DNA of 64,000 bases from Roseobacter litoralis Och 149 (GCF_000154785.2 NC_015730.1:4363501-4427500), one strand, 5' to 3'; shown: positions 53,052 to 63,345, counted from the first letter of the stretch. The notes: generated from the sequence alone by a model not told the origin. Program-made: numbers and translations.

Positions 53052-54374
53052 AAGCAGTCTTGCAGCATCAACTGCGCATAGACCGGCGGCATCAATATGC
53101 GACGGGCACGCCCCAATGGGAATTTGGTGAGTGGCTTGCACATCACTTCGGGGCATTCGCCGGTGGCGCGCCCAAGCACCATGTCCGCGACCAGCTTGCC
53201 AGCGTAACTGCCCATCGCAACGCCGTTTCCATGATAGCACATGGCGGTCCAGATACCTTTTGAAGCCGGGATTTCCCCGACATAGGGCAGTTTGTTTCTC
53301 GCCAGACTTACCATTCCGGACCACATATTCGGGGCTTCAACATTGGTCCATGCGGGAAACATTTTTCGAAAGTCTGCTTGCGTTTTTTGTCGGGCCTGCG
53401 TTTCAGCCTGAGCGCAAAGCACCACGCATTCCAAATAAAAAGCGTCGGTCTGGCATCAGCCGGAAGTAATGCAGCAGGTTTTGCGAATCATACCCCATCT
53501 GGTCCGTTGTCCAACCTTGAGCATCAAGCTCCGCGTCACTCAATGGTCGTGTCACGAGAACGGTCGATTGCACCGGCATGAAGCGACTCGCCAACCAGTC
53601 CGGAACGTCTTCGGATGAATACCCGTTGGTCGCGACGATGACCTGTTGCGCGCTCACAACGCCTTGCCGGCACTTTAGGTCGTGTCCTTGACCCTTTCGG
53701 GTGATATTCTGAACAGGCGCGTGCGCGAAAAGACGTGCGCCGACGCTCATCGCCGCTGATGCAAGGCCGGCAAGCAACTTGCGCGGGTTAAGCCCAAATC
53801 CAATAGGTATCGACAAAGCCCCGAAAAACCCCGGCCCGCCGGTCATGCCCAAGTTTGAAAGGTCTGATTGTTCAATTATTGTTGGGTCAACGCCATAATT
53901 TTCATGGGTCCGCTTTGCCATTTTCTCCAGTGCTGCCATATCTTTGGGGCGGCAGGCAAATTCAGTTTCGCCGCCTGAATGGCGGTCAACATCAAGGCCC
54001 AGCTTTGTGATCGTCTCCTCCACGAAAAGAACCGCCGCCTTTTCTGCGCGCCGGAACGCCAGCCGCGCATCACGCCCGTATTTGGCATCCAGCTCATTGT
54101 CGCTCGCGATCCCACCGCCAAGACAACAAAAACCACCATTGCGACCAGAAGCGCCCCAACCGATGTCTTGTGCCTCCAGCAGAGCAACTTTGACACCCTG
54201 CGTGGCCAGATGCAGCGCTGCGGACAGACCTGTAAAACCACCGCCAACGATAGCCACATCGACGGTTAAATCGCCTTTCAACGCGCTCAGTTTCGGCAGA
54301 TCACATGTTTCATCCCACCAGCACCCAGCGCGCGGCCCCTCGCCATAAGTATATGCATTGAAAATACGCTGCAT
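53048..54374 (-). pseudogene. FAD-dependent oxidoreductase (PuuB-like), frameshifted
   Basis: The N-terminal 323 codons hold the FAD motif VAIVGGGFTGLSAALHLA and ASGRNGGFCC, typical of gamma-glutamylputrescine oxidase and related amine oxidases. The frame ends with LRSG at 53403. The missing C-terminal part continues in another frame from about 53434 (AETQARQKTQADFRKMFPAW, then WSGMVSLARNKLPYVGEI). A one-base insertion or two-base deletion near 53403-53410 explains it. It overlaps the PotI-type permease gene by one base, so it belongs to the polyamine operon. A sequencing error cannot be excluded. Confidence 0.8.
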
Positions 54375-55192
54375 CAGGCTTGGACGGCTGCGGCGCGTTC
54401 ATCTTTCTTCTGCCGGATCATACTCCGTTTCGAAACCAGCGATGCCGCAACCACCCCGACCGTCACAATCGCAATCATGATTGTCGACAGTGCGTTGATT
54501 TCAGGTGACACGCCAAGGCGCACTGCGGAGAATATCTTGATCGGCAACGTCGTTGCGGACGGTCCGGCGGTGAAAGATGCGATGACGAGATCATCAAGGC
54601 TGAGGGTAAAGGCCAGCAACCATCCTGATATGACGGCCGGGGCGATAATCGGAAGGGTCACAAGCCTGAAGGCGTCAAAGGGCGAACAGCCTAAATCCAG
54701 CGCGGCTTCTTCCAGTGAGCGGTCAAAGGTCAACAGCCGCGACGAGACCACGACCGATACAAAGCACATTGAAAAGGTCGTATGCGCCAGCACAATCGTC
54801 AGAACGCCGCGGTCCAGACCGATGCCAATAAACAGCAGCAGGAGTGACAGACCTGTGATCACCTCCGGCATGACAAGCGGCGCGTAGATCATCCCCGAAA
54901 ACAAGGTCCGACCCACGAAGCGCCCGCCACGCACCAACACATAGGCCGCCATCGTGCCCAGAATCGTCGCGAGCGTAGAGGAAAGAACCGCGACCTTAAT
55001 CGTGACCCAAGCCGCATCCAGAAACGCTTCGTTCTGGAGTAGCTCACCATACCATTTCGTCGAAAACCCGGCCCAGACCGTGACCAGTTTGCTTTCGTTA
55101 AAGGAAAATATGATGAGGATAAGCATCGGCAGATACAAAAACGCAAATCCCAGCGTGAGCGACGTGACATTGAACCAGCTGAGCCTGTTCAT
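54374..55192 (-). CDS. potI: Polyamine ABC transporter permease (PotI type)
   Basis: This 272-residue inner-membrane permease has about six helices and the EAA loop EEAALDLGCSPFDAFRLVTL. It pairs with the PotH-type permease encoded upstream (four-base overlap). Its last base overlaps the oxidase start (TGATG). Confidence 0.88.
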   Translation of the reverse strand: MNRLSWFNVTSLTLGFAFLYLPMLILIIFSFNESKLVTVWAGFSTKWYGELLQNEAFLDAAWVTIKVAVLSSTLATILGTMAAYVLVRGGRFVGRTLFSGMIYAPLVMPEVITGLSLLLLFIGIGLDRGVLTIVLAHTTFSMCFVSVVVSSRLLTFDRSLEEAALDLGCSPFDAFRLVTLPIIAPAVISGWLLAFTLSLDDLVIASFTAGPSATTLPIKIFSAVRLGVSPEINALSTIMIAIVTVGVVAASLVSKRSMIRQKKDERAAAVQA

Positions 55193-56064
55193 GCCTCTTC
55201 CTCCGCCTGCCGTTGCTGGTTGCGCTGAAACAGAACGATGGGAATGATCAGGAGCAACAGCAAAACAATGGCGACGGCGCTGGCCACCGGCCAGTCACGG
55301 TTGTTGAAGAATTCTTCCCATAGCACTTTACCGATCATCAGGGTGCCGGAGCCACCCAACAATGACGGGATGACGAATTCACCCAAGGCAGGAATAAACA
55401 CGAGGAAGCTGCCCGCGATGATGCCGTTTTTTGACAGTGGGATCGTGACGAGCCAAAACGCTTGAAAACGTGAGCAACCGAGGTCTTCGGCGGCCTCGAT
55501 CAGGGAGCCATCCAAACGGTCAAGTGCCGCGTAGATTGGTAAAATCATGAACGGCAGATAGGTGTACACAATCCCGATATACACCGCCTTATTCGTGTTC
55601 AGGATCGTCAGTGGTTCAGCAATAATACCGGTCCACAGCAGGAACTGGTTGAGAAACCCTTCCTGGCTGAGGATGCCCATCCACGCGTAAACGCGGATCA
55701 GAAAAGATGTCCAGAACGGCAGAATGACCAGCATCATCAAGGTCGGACGCCATTCTTCTGGAGCTCGGGCCATGCCATAGGCGATTGGATAGCCCACACA
55801 CAGGGTGATGAATGTTGACAGCACAGCAATTTGCAGCGAGCTGAGATAAGCCTTCCAATAGAGATCATCCGACGCGAGAAATGCAAAGTTCTCGAAATCC
55901 AGACCCGCAATAAACGCCCCGAACCCGTCCTTCAGCGTCGGTGTATAGGGGGGGATCGCCAAGGCAATGTCTGACAGTGAAATCTTGAAGACGATACCAA
56001 AAGGGACAAGAAACAGCGCTACCAGCCACGCGTAAGGAATGGCGATCAGAAAAAGGCGCTGCAT
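55189..56064 (-). CDS. potH: Polyamine ABC transporter permease (PotH type)
   Basis: A 291-residue permease with about six helices and the EAA loop IEAAEDLGCSRFQAFWLVTI. Together with the PotI-type protein it forms the putrescine channel. It lies 37 bases after the ATPase gene. Confidence 0.88.
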   Translation of the reverse strand: MQRLFLIAIPYAWLVALFLVPFGIVFKISLSDIALAIPPYTPTLKDGFGAFIAGLDFENFAFLASDDLYWKAYLSSLQIAVLSTFITLCVGYPIAYGMARAPEEWRPTLMMLVILPFWTSFLIRVYAWMGILSQEGFLNQFLLWTGIIAEPLTILNTNKAVYIGIVYTYLPFMILPIYAALDRLDGSLIEAAEDLGCSRFQAFWLVTIPLSKNGIIAGSFLVFIPALGEFVIPSLLGGSGTLMIGKVLWEEFFNNRDWPVASAVAIVLLLLLIIPIVLFQRNQQRQAEEEA

Positions 56065-56101
56065 GATCAGAGGCCTCCCGGTATTATCTTGGGCGCATGT
56101 A

Positions 56102-57229
56102 TCATTCCGGCAAAAGTACGCCGGCGGTCGATGTCCAGCTTAGCCAAACCGTGTCTTCCCAAGTATAGCTGCGCCGCGATACCCGCCGCGTATTTGCTGT
56201 CTGTGCCTTGATGATCTGCCCGCCCGGCAGTTCCACGTGATAGGTGGACAGGTTGCCAAGGTACGCGATGTCCAGAATCTTGCCATGCACCGCGTTTTCG
56301 GCAGTCTCTGGCCGTTCGGCGTGAATGCTGACTTTCTCCGGGCGTAGCGCAAGGTGACAGGGTTGCCCCTCGGAAAAGGGTCTGCTTGAGGTGGCGACGA
56401 AAGGGGCATTCCCTTCTGCCCAGTCGATGTGGAACTGTTCATCCCCTACGGCGCGTGCCGTTCCGGAAATGATATTCACCTCACCAATGAAATCAGCCAC
56501 ATAAAGACTGTTTGGCGCCTCATAAATACGTTCGGGAGTCTCAACTTGCATGATGCGACCTTCGTCCATGACCGCAACACGGCTGGCGACGGTCATGGCT
56601 TCTTCCTGGTCATGCGTGACGATCACAAAGGTTGTGCCGGTTTTTTCCTGAATGTCCATCAGTTCAAACTGTGTCGCCTGACGCAATTTGGCATCCAGTG
56701 CGCCCAGCGGCTCGTCCAGCAAAAGCAGCTTCGGTGCTTTGGCGAGGCTGCGGGCGAGCGCCACCCGCTGACGTTGCCCACCGGAAATCTGATGCGGCTT
56801 GCGCTGCGCGAATTTTTCCAACCGCGTCAGCTTGAGCATTTCAGATACACGCGCGTCCAGCGCGTCACTCGATACCCTGTCACGGCGCAGGCCAAAGGCG
56901 ATGTTTTCATACACAGTCAGATGCGGAAAAAGCGCGTAGGACTGGAACATCATGTTCACGGCGCGCTTGTTGGGGGGAAGGGGCGCGATGTCCGCCCCGG
57001 CCAGTTCAATCACTCCCGATGTGGGCTTCTCGAAACCGGCCAACATGCGCATCATCGTCGTCTTGCCGCATCCTGACGGGCCCAGCAGCGCAAAGAACTC
57101 TTGCTCAAAAATATCCAGCGTCAGGTCGTCGATTGCCGTAAAATCACCGAACTTCTTTGTCACCGACTTAAACCGGATCAAAGGTTTTTGTGCTGGATCT
57201 GTCCAAGGTTCAAATACGACTTGGTTCAC
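56102..57229 (-). CDS. potG: Polyamine ABC transporter ATP-binding protein (PotG type)
   Basis: This 375-residue ATPase has Walker A GPSGCGKTT, signature ISGGQRQRVALAR, Walker B LLLDEPLGALD and H-loop VTHDQEEA, then a TOBE domain. It drives uptake through the two permeases. A hairpin 40 bases upstream separates it from the binding-protein gene. Confidence 0.9.
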   Translation of the reverse strand: MNQVVFEPWTDPAQKPLIRFKSVTKKFGDFTAIDDLTLDIFEQEFFALLGPSGCGKTTMMRMLAGFEKPTSGVIELAGADIAPLPPNKRAVNMMFQSYALFPHLTVYENIAFGLRRDRVSSDALDARVSEMLKLTRLEKFAQRKPHQISGGQRQRVALARSLAKAPKLLLLDEPLGALDAKLRQATQFELMDIQEKTGTTFVIVTHDQEEAMTVASRVAVMDEGRIMQVETPERIYEAPNSLYVADFIGEVNIISGTARAVGDEQFHIDWAEGNAPFVATSSRPFSEGQPCHLALRPEKVSIHAERPETAENAVHGKILDIAYLGNLSTYHVELPGGQIIKAQTANTRRVSRRSYTWEDTVWLSWTSTAGVLLPE

Positions 57230-57268
57230 GACATGTCCTTACTTAAGCCCTAAGGGTCAGGCAGGTTT

Positions 57269-57300
57269 AAAGGAGGCGGCACAGATGCACCGCCTCCTTT
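57269..57300 (-). terminator. Attenuator-like hairpin between binding-protein and ATPase genes
   Basis: AAAGGAGGCGG (57269-57279) and CCGCCTCCTTT (57290-57300) form a perfect 11-bp stem with a ten-base loop, just after the binding-protein stop in the transcribed direction. A short run of Ts ends the stem. It would make the downstream transporter genes less expressed than the binding protein. Confidence 0.6.
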
Positions 57301-57310
57301 TGGTTCTGTC

Positions 57311-58393
57311 TCAGGTTCCGGATTTAACTCTGGTCCACATCCGCGTGACCACGCGCTGGACTTTTGCCGGGTAAGGCGTGACGGTGAACAGGTTTTCCAA
57401 GGTCGCATCATCGGGGTAAACCGCAGTATCCGTGATCACGTCTTCGACCAGAAACGGCTTGGATGCCGCGTTGCCGTTAGCGTAATACACATAGTTCGTT
57501 GCGGCAGCGATGTTTTCCGGATCCATCATAAAGTTCAGGAATGCATGCGCCCCTTCGGGGTTTGGCGCGTCGGAGGGAATGGCCATCTGGTCAAACCACA
57601 TCAGCGCACCCTCGGTTGGAGCGTTATAAACAATCTCAACGCCGTTATCCGCCTCGGCGGCGCGGTCACGCGACTGAAGAATATCGCCGGACCACCCGAA
57701 CGCGACGCAGATGTCACCGTTTGCCAGCGCGTTGATATATTCCGAACTATGGAATTTCTGCACGTAGGGGCGCACCGCGGCAAACACAGCTTCGGCTTTC
57801 GCAATTACGTCCGGGTCATGGCTGTCGGGGTCTTCGCCGATATATTTCAAAGCTGCCGGGATCATTTCAGTCGGAGCATCGAGAAAGTGAACGCCGCACT
57901 CAGACAGTTTTTCCATGCTCGCCGGGTCAAAAATCAAGCTGAGCGAGGCAATCGGCGCGTCCGCCCCCAGAATTTCCTGCACCTTGTTGACGTTGGTGCC
58001 AATGCCGGTGGTGCCCCACATGTAATTGATCGAGTATGCGTTATCAGGATCATATTGTTCGGTCCGCGCTTTTACCACATCCCACATGTTTTCCAGATTG
58101 GGCAGCTTGGATCGGTCAAGCTTTTGAAACGCACCTGCCGTGATCTGGCGCTGAAGGAAGGTTCCGGTGGGGACTACCACATCATAACCTGAGCCGCCGG
58201 CGAGCATCTTTGTCTCAAGGACTTCGTTGCTGTCAAAGACGTCATAAACCAGATTGATACCGGTCTCTTCTTCGAACTTTTCAAGCAGCGACTCGTCGAT
58301 GTAATCAGACCAGTTGTAAACACGTACGTCATCGGCAAGCGCTGCCGTGGCTGACAGCGCGACCACAGCACTGGTGATCATAAGCTTGTTCAT
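57311..58393 (-). CDS. potF: Polyamine (putrescine) ABC transporter substrate-binding protein (PotF type)
   Basis: This 360-residue periplasmic protein has a signal peptide ending TAALA, then DDVRVYNWSDYIDESLLEKF, the hallmark of the PotD/PotF family. NYMWGTTGIGTN and CVAFGWSGDI line the binding cleft. It delivers putrescine or a similar polyamine to the membrane subunits. It is divergent from the GntR regulator gene, about 190 bases away. Confidence 0.9.
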   Translation of the reverse strand: MNKLMITSAVVALSATAALADDVRVYNWSDYIDESLLEKFEEETGINLVYDVFDSNEVLETKMLAGGSGYDVVVPTGTFLQRQITAGAFQKLDRSKLPNLENMWDVVKARTEQYDPDNAYSINYMWGTTGIGTNVNKVQEILGADAPIASLSLIFDPASMEKLSECGVHFLDAPTEMIPAALKYIGEDPDSHDPDVIAKAEAVFAAVRPYVQKFHSSEYINALANGDICVAFGWSGDILQSRDRAAEADNGVEIVYNAPTEGALMWFDQMAIPSDAPNPEGAHAFLNFMMDPENIAAATNYVYYANGNAASKPFLVEDVITDTAVYPDDATLENLFTVTPYPAKVQRVVTRMWTRVKSGT

Positions 58394-58581
58394 TGCATTC
58401 TCCCTTTGATGCGGCCGGGTTTTTCCCGATTACACATAATTTGATCAACTTTTGCCCAACTCGGCAAGACACGTTATGCTTTCACGCGAGATTAGCTTGT
58501 GCAAGGGATGCATGTTCTGCACAAGCAAAGGAAGATGAAGACGCACTGCCGCTGCTTGGAAAAAAGGCAAAAGGACGCCTC

Positions 58582-59241
58582 ATGGAATATGTAAAACGCC
58601 CGGTGCATCAATCCGTTTACGAGGATATCCGCGACCAGATCCTCTTTGGAGACATGGCGCCGGGGCAAGCGGTGACTATTCAGGGGCTGGCTGATACGCT
58701 TAAAGCGGGTATGACGCCGGTTCGTGAGGCCATCCGCAGGCTGACTTCTGACGGGGCGTTAAATATGACGGAAAACCGTCGTGTCAGCGTTCCGGTTATC
58801 ACGCATAACTGCATTGAAGAGCTTGAATTCATGCGAAAAACGCTGGAGCCAGAGCTGGCCCGTCGCGCTGTTTCGAAAATTAGGGATGCCGCGAAAGAGG
58901 TGTTGCGTGCGCATGACAACGCGCTGAATTCGGCCATCTCGCAAGGCGATATCAAAGGGTATCTGACGCATAATTATCACTTCCATGCGACCCTGTACCA
59001 AGCCGCGGAAGCCCCCATCATGACCGCTACGGTTGATCGTCTCTGGTTGCGATTCGGGCCGTCCCTGCGGGTTGTATGCGGCAGGCATGGGACCATGAAT
59101 CTGCCCGATAAACACGCAGATTTGTTGGCCGCGTTGGACCGCAACGACGCGACGGGTGTTCATGATGCGATGGCTGAAGATGTCCATCAGGGCATGATTC
59201 AAATTCGAGAAGCCTTGCATGCGACAACTGAACCGAATTGA
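58582..59241 (+). CDS. GntR/FadR-type transcriptional regulator
   Basis: A 219-residue regulator with an N-terminal GntR winged helix (HQSVYEDIRDQILFGDM, then MTPVREAIRRL) and a C-terminal FCD ligand-binding domain with metal-binding His residues. ATG at 58582 follows AAAGGA; an upstream frame is open but non-coding. Position between the polyamine importer and aminotransferase genes suggests it senses a polyamine metabolite and controls them. Confidence 0.88.
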   Translation: MEYVKRPVHQSVYEDIRDQILFGDMAPGQAVTIQGLADTLKAGMTPVREAIRRLTSDGALNMTENRRVSVPVITHNCIEELEFMRKTLEPELARRAVSKIRDAAKEVLRAHDNALNSAISQGDIKGYLTHNYHFHATLYQAAEAPIMTATVDRLWLRFGPSLRVVCGRHGTMNLPDKHADLLAALDRNDATGVHDAMAEDVHQGMIQIREALHATTEPN

Positions 59242-59319
59242 TTCGATTGACTCCCCTTAATTTGATCATATTCTGAATTCAGCTTAAAAACCGAAATTGC
59301 AAGAAATGTCAGGTGCCTC

Positions 59320-60717
59320 ATGTCCGTTATCTCGAATCATATGCCAACTGCCGAATTGCAAGCATTGGATGCTGCGCACCACATGCACCCGTTCACGTCG
59401 AACGAGGCTTTGGCCAACAAAGGCGCGCGGGTCATTACCCGTGCTGACGGCGTGTATCTGACGGACAGTGACGGCAACCGCATTCTGGATGGCATGGCGG
59501 GCCTGTGGTGTGTGAATATTGGCTATGGCCGCACGGAAATGGCAGATGCCGCCGCCCGCCAGATGAAAGAACTGCCGTATTATAATACCTTCTTCATGAC
59601 GACCCATGTCCCCGCGATTGCCTTAGCCCAAGAGGTTGCGAAGCTAGCGCCAGCGGACATGAACCAGATCTTTTTCGCCAGTTCCGGGTCAGAGGCAAAT
59701 GACACGAATATTCGTCTCGTGCGCACCTATTGGGCGCAGAAAGGCAAGCCGGGGAAATCGCATATCATCAGCCGCAAGAATGCATATCACGGATCGTCGG
59801 TCGGATCGGGCAGTCTTGGTGGGATGACCTACATGCACGAACAGGGCGGCATGCCCATTCCCGGCATCCATCATATCAACCAGCCCGACTGGTGGTCCGA
59901 GGGCGGTGACATGACGCCCGAAGAGTTCGGTGTGGCCTGCGCCAAGGAGCTCGAAGCCAAGATTCTTGAGCTTGGCGAGGACAAAGTCGCCGCCTTTATC
60001 GCAGAGCCTGTGCAGGGCGCAGGTGGCGTGATCGTCCCCCCCGAGACCTATTGGCCAGAAATCCAGCGCATATGCGATGAATATGAAATCCTGCTGATCG
60101 CGGACGAAGTGATCTGCGGATTTGGACGCCTCGGCGCGTGGTTCGGTTCTGAGGTGATGGGAATAAAACCGCACATCATGACGATCGCAAAGGGCTTGTC
60201 ATCTGGCTATCAGCCCATCGGCGGCTCGATCGTCTGCGATGAGGTGGCCGAGGTGATCGGGCAGACTGAGTTCAATCACGGCTATACCTATTCCGGGCAC
60301 CCCGTTGCGGCAGCCGTCGCGCTCGAGAACCTGCGCATCATGCAGGAAGAAAACCTCATCGAACACGTGCGCACTGCGGCAGCCCCTGCGTTGAAAGCAG
60401 GGCTTGAAACGCTCGCAGATCATCCGCTTGTGGGTGAAGTGAGCATCAAGGGAATGATGGCGTCATTGGCGCTGACCCCGCACAAGGACAGCCGGGCAAA
60501 GTTCGCATCAGAGCGCGGCACGATTGGCACGATCTGCCGCGACAGGGCCTTTGCGAACAACCTTGTGATGCGCCATGTTGGCGACCGCATGGTCGTATCG
60601 CCCCCTCTGATCATTCAACAAGAAGACATCGACGCGCTGGTCGAACGCGCAGGCAAGGCCCTCGATGAGGCCTATTCAGAGGTCAAATCCAAAGGGCTTT
60701 TGAAGGCTGCATCCTGA
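59320..60717 (+). CDS. Class III aminotransferase, putrescine/omega-amino acid type (SpuC-like)
   Basis: This 465-residue PLP-dependent fold-I transaminase has FASSGSEANDTNIRL, DEVICGFGRLG and the PLP lysine in TIAKGLSSGYQPIGG (near residue 291). The N-terminus (HHMHPFTSNEALANKGARVI) matches the putrescine-pyruvate and beta-alanine-pyruvate aminotransferases. It would convert putrescine to 4-aminobutanal with pyruvate as amino acceptor, which fits the flanking polyamine transporters. Confidence 0.87.
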   Translation: MSVISNHMPTAELQALDAAHHMHPFTSNEALANKGARVITRADGVYLTDSDGNRILDGMAGLWCVNIGYGRTEMADAAARQMKELPYYNTFFMTTHVPAIALAQEVAKLAPADMNQIFFASSGSEANDTNIRLVRTYWAQKGKPGKSHIISRKNAYHGSSVGSGSLGGMTYMHEQGGMPIPGIHHINQPDWWSEGGDMTPEEFGVACAKELEAKILELGEDKVAAFIAEPVQGAGGVIVPPETYWPEIQRICDEYEILLIADEVICGFGRLGAWFGSEVMGIKPHIMTIAKGLSSGYQPIGGSIVCDEVAEVIGQTEFNHGYTYSGHPVAAAVALENLRIMQEENLIEHVRTAAAPALKAGLETLADHPLVGEVSIKGMMASLALTPHKDSRAKFASERGTIGTICRDRAFANNLVMRHVGDRMVVSPPLIIQQEDIDALVERAGKALDEAYSEVKSKGLLKAAS

Positions 60718-60786
60718 AAGCAGCGGCTTGATACAGCTTTTGGTTGTAATCCTGCTTTGAACACGGCCTGCGCAAACGGTCAGAAC

Positions 60787-60812
60787 GCCTGAATGATGTA
60801 TTTCATGCAGGC
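60787..60812. terminator. Imperfect hairpin downstream of aminotransferase gene
   Basis: GCCTGAATGA and TCATGCAGGC pair with one mismatch across a six-base loop, about 70 bases after the stop. A weak T-rich stretch follows. It is a possible terminator; the rest of 60718-60954 shows no gene. Confidence 0.35.
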
Positions 60813-60954
60813 TATTTGGCGTGTGACTGAGGTTTTTGCAGTCAAGCTAACTATTACAAAGCAAATTCCACAGATTTCCACCTAAGTGCTTGCACTCTGG
60901 TGTCACAGTAGTTTTACATTGACTCAACAAGCGCGGTTAACCGCCGGAAGAACA

Positions 60955-62070
60955 ATGGGGAGCCAAACCTTGGCTGGAAATAATTCAAACGACGCCTTCG
61001 TCGAATTTGAACGTGTGCAAAAAAGCTATGATGGTGAAAATCTTGTCGTAAAAGACCTGAACCTGTTCATGCCAAAGGGTGAGTTTCTGACCATGCTTGG
61101 GCCATCCGGGTCCGGGAAAACAACATGCCTGATGATGCTGGCCGGGTTTGAAACGGCGACGCATGGGGATATCCGACTTGACGGGGTGTCCATCAACAAC
61201 ATTCCACCCCACAAGCGCGGCATCGGGATGGTTTTCCAGAACTACGCGCTGTTTCCACATATGACCGTGGCGGAAAACCTCTCCTTCCCGTTGGAAGTGC
61301 GCAAGATGGGAAAATCGGACCGCGAGGCGAAAGTGAAACGCGCGCTCGACATGGTGCAGATGGGTGATTTTGCCGGGCGCCGTCCCGCACAGCTTTCCGG
61401 GGGCCAACAGCAGCGGATCGCCTTGTCCCGCGCGCTTGTCTTCGAGCCGGAACTGGTTCTGATGGACGAGCCGTTGGGGGCTCTGGACAAACAATTACGC
61501 GAAACGCTGCAGTTTGAGATTACAAATCTTGCACACGCTCTGGGGATCACGGTCGTCTATGTGACACATGACCAGACCGAAGCCTTGACGATGTCGGACC
61601 GTGTCGCGGTATTTGATGACGGTCGCATTCAGCAACTCGCGCCGCCGGACAAGCTCTATGAGGAGCCCGAAAACAGTTTTGTCGCGCAGTTCATCGGCGA
61701 GAATAATACGCTTGAAGGCGTGGTCAAAGAGATCAAGGGCGATCATTGCCTGATCCAGTTGGATGATGGTGGCCTGATTGATGCCAAACCGATCAACGTG
61801 TCGGCGGTCGGTGAGCGGACCCGTGTTTCCATCCGGCCTGAACGGGTCGAATATAACAAGGACCGCCTCAGCCCTGATGCGCATACCCTGCATGCCGAAG
61901 TGCTGGAGTTCATCTATATGGGTGACATCTTCCGGACGCGTCTGAAAGTGGCCGGCACCGAAGAATTCGTGATCAAAACACGCAATGCGCCTGATGTAGA
62001 GCGCCTGCAACCCGGCCAATCCATCGAAATTGGTTGGCTGCCAGAAGATTGCCGCGCCTTGGACGCCTGA
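60955..62070 (+). CDS. potA: Polyamine ABC transporter ATP-binding protein (PotA type, second system)
   Basis: A 371-residue ATPase with Walker A GPSGSGKTT, signature LSGGQQQRIALSRAL, Walker B LVLMDEPLGALD and H-loop VTHDQTEA, followed by a TOBE domain. The MGSQTLAGN start at 60955 was preferred to ATG 60886 because the added 23 residues look non-coding. It serves the importer whose binding protein and first permease follow. Confidence 0.88.
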   Translation: MGSQTLAGNNSNDAFVEFERVQKSYDGENLVVKDLNLFMPKGEFLTMLGPSGSGKTTCLMMLAGFETATHGDIRLDGVSINNIPPHKRGIGMVFQNYALFPHMTVAENLSFPLEVRKMGKSDREAKVKRALDMVQMGDFAGRRPAQLSGGQQQRIALSRALVFEPELVLMDEPLGALDKQLRETLQFEITNLAHALGITVVYVTHDQTEALTMSDRVAVFDDGRIQQLAPPDKLYEEPENSFVAQFIGENNTLEGVVKEIKGDHCLIQLDDGGLIDAKPINVSAVGERTRVSIRPERVEYNKDRLSPDAHTLHAEVLEFIYMGDIFRTRLKVAGTEEFVIKTRNAPDVERLQPGQSIEIGWLPEDCRALDA

Positions 62071-62190
62071 CAGGTTCTTGGCGCGCGACGTATCGTGCCC
62101 TTAGTGGGTCACGATCTCAAAGAGGTGGTGAATAAGTCCGTTGTCACCTGCCTCACATTCGAAACGGGCATATAAATCGGGAGACGATGA

Positions 62191-63297
62191 ATGAAACTGA
62201 CCAAATTGCTTTTGGCCTCAAGCGCGTTGACTATGGCCACCGGAATGGCCATCGCGGAAGAGGAAATGGCGAACGAAATGACCATCGTAAGCTGGGGTGG
62301 CGCGTATTCAAACTCGCAACAGCAAGCGTATCACAACCCCTATATGGAAAAGACCGGCGTCAATATCATCAACGATGAAAGCTCGGCCGAAGCGGTGTCA
62401 AAACTGCGCGCCATGAACGAGGCGGGCAACATCACATGGGATGTGGTGGACGTCGTTGCCGCTGACGCCTTGCGCCTGTGTGACGAAGGTCTGGCGATGG
62501 AAATCGACGCGGACGAAATGCTGGCCGCAGCGCCAGACGGAACACCAGCTTCCGAGGATTTCGGCGACCTGCTTGTGGGCGATTGCTTCATCCCGCAGAT
62601 CGTCTACTCCACCACTGTCGGCTACCGCACGGACATGGTTGGTGACACACCGCCCACGTCCATCTGCGCATTGTTTGACACCGAAGGTTATCCGGGAAAG
62701 CGCGCGCTGGAAAAGCGCCCGATCAACAACATGGAATGGGCGCTGCTGTGTGACGGGGTTGCAAAAGACGACGTCTACGACGTGCTGGAAACGGACGAAG
62801 GTCAACAGCAGGCGTTGGACAAGCTGGACACCATCAAAGATGACGTGATCTGGTGGTCCGCGGGTGCGGACACGCCGCAGCTTTTGGCGGATGGCGAAAT
62901 CGTCATGGGTTCGACCTACAACGGTCGCCTGTTCTCGGTCATCGAGGAGCAGAAACAGCCCGTGGGTATGCTCTGGGACGCTCAGGTCTTCGATCTGGAC
63001 GGCTGGATCATTCCCGCAGGTCTGCCCGAAGACCGTCTGGCCCGTGCGCTTGACTATGTATATTTTGCGACCGACACGCAGCGTCTGGCAGACCAGTCCA
63101 AGTGGATCAGCTACGGCCCCGCGCGTGCGTCTTCTGCACCATTGGTTGGCACACATGCCGAATTGGGTATCGAAATGGCACCACACATGCCAACCGATCC
63201 GGAAAACGCCAAGAACACGTTCCTCTATAACTACGAGTTCTGGGCTGACTATCGCGACGATATCGACGCGAAATTCCAGGCTTGGCTGGCCCAATAA
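62191..63297 (+). CDS. potD: Polyamine-type ABC transporter substrate-binding protein (PotD-like)
   Basis: This 368-residue periplasmic protein has a signal peptide ending GMAIA, then an acidic stretch and MTIVSWGGAYSNSQQQAYHN. This belongs to the PotD-like family but differs from the PotF-type NWSDYI opening of the other system, so the ligand may be a different polyamine or an amine-like compound. It follows the ATPase gene by 120 bases. Confidence 0.86.
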   Translation: MKLTKLLLASSALTMATGMAIAEEEMANEMTIVSWGGAYSNSQQQAYHNPYMEKTGVNIINDESSAEAVSKLRAMNEAGNITWDVVDVVAADALRLCDEGLAMEIDADEMLAAAPDGTPASEDFGDLLVGDCFIPQIVYSTTVGYRTDMVGDTPPTSICALFDTEGYPGKRALEKRPINNMEWALLCDGVAKDDVYDVLETDEGQQQALDKLDTIKDDVIWWSAGADTPQLLADGEIVMGSTYNGRLFSVIEEQKQPVGMLWDAQVFDLDGWIIPAGLPEDRLARALDYVYFATDTQRLADQSKWISYGPARASSAPLVGTHAELGIEMAPHMPTDPENAKNTFLYNYEFWADYRDDIDAKFQAWLAQ

Positions 63298-63320
63298 GCG
63301 CCACTGAGCGTCTGAGATCA

Positions 63321-63345
63321 GGAAGGGCGGTACATCCGCCCTTCC
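63321..63345 (+). terminator. Hairpin after second binding-protein gene
   Basis: GGAAGGGCGG, a TACAT loop, then CCGCCCTTCC: a perfect 10-bp stem 24 bases after the stop, with no T-run. It is the third hairpin in this window placed just after a binding-protein gene and before permease genes. Confidence 0.5.
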
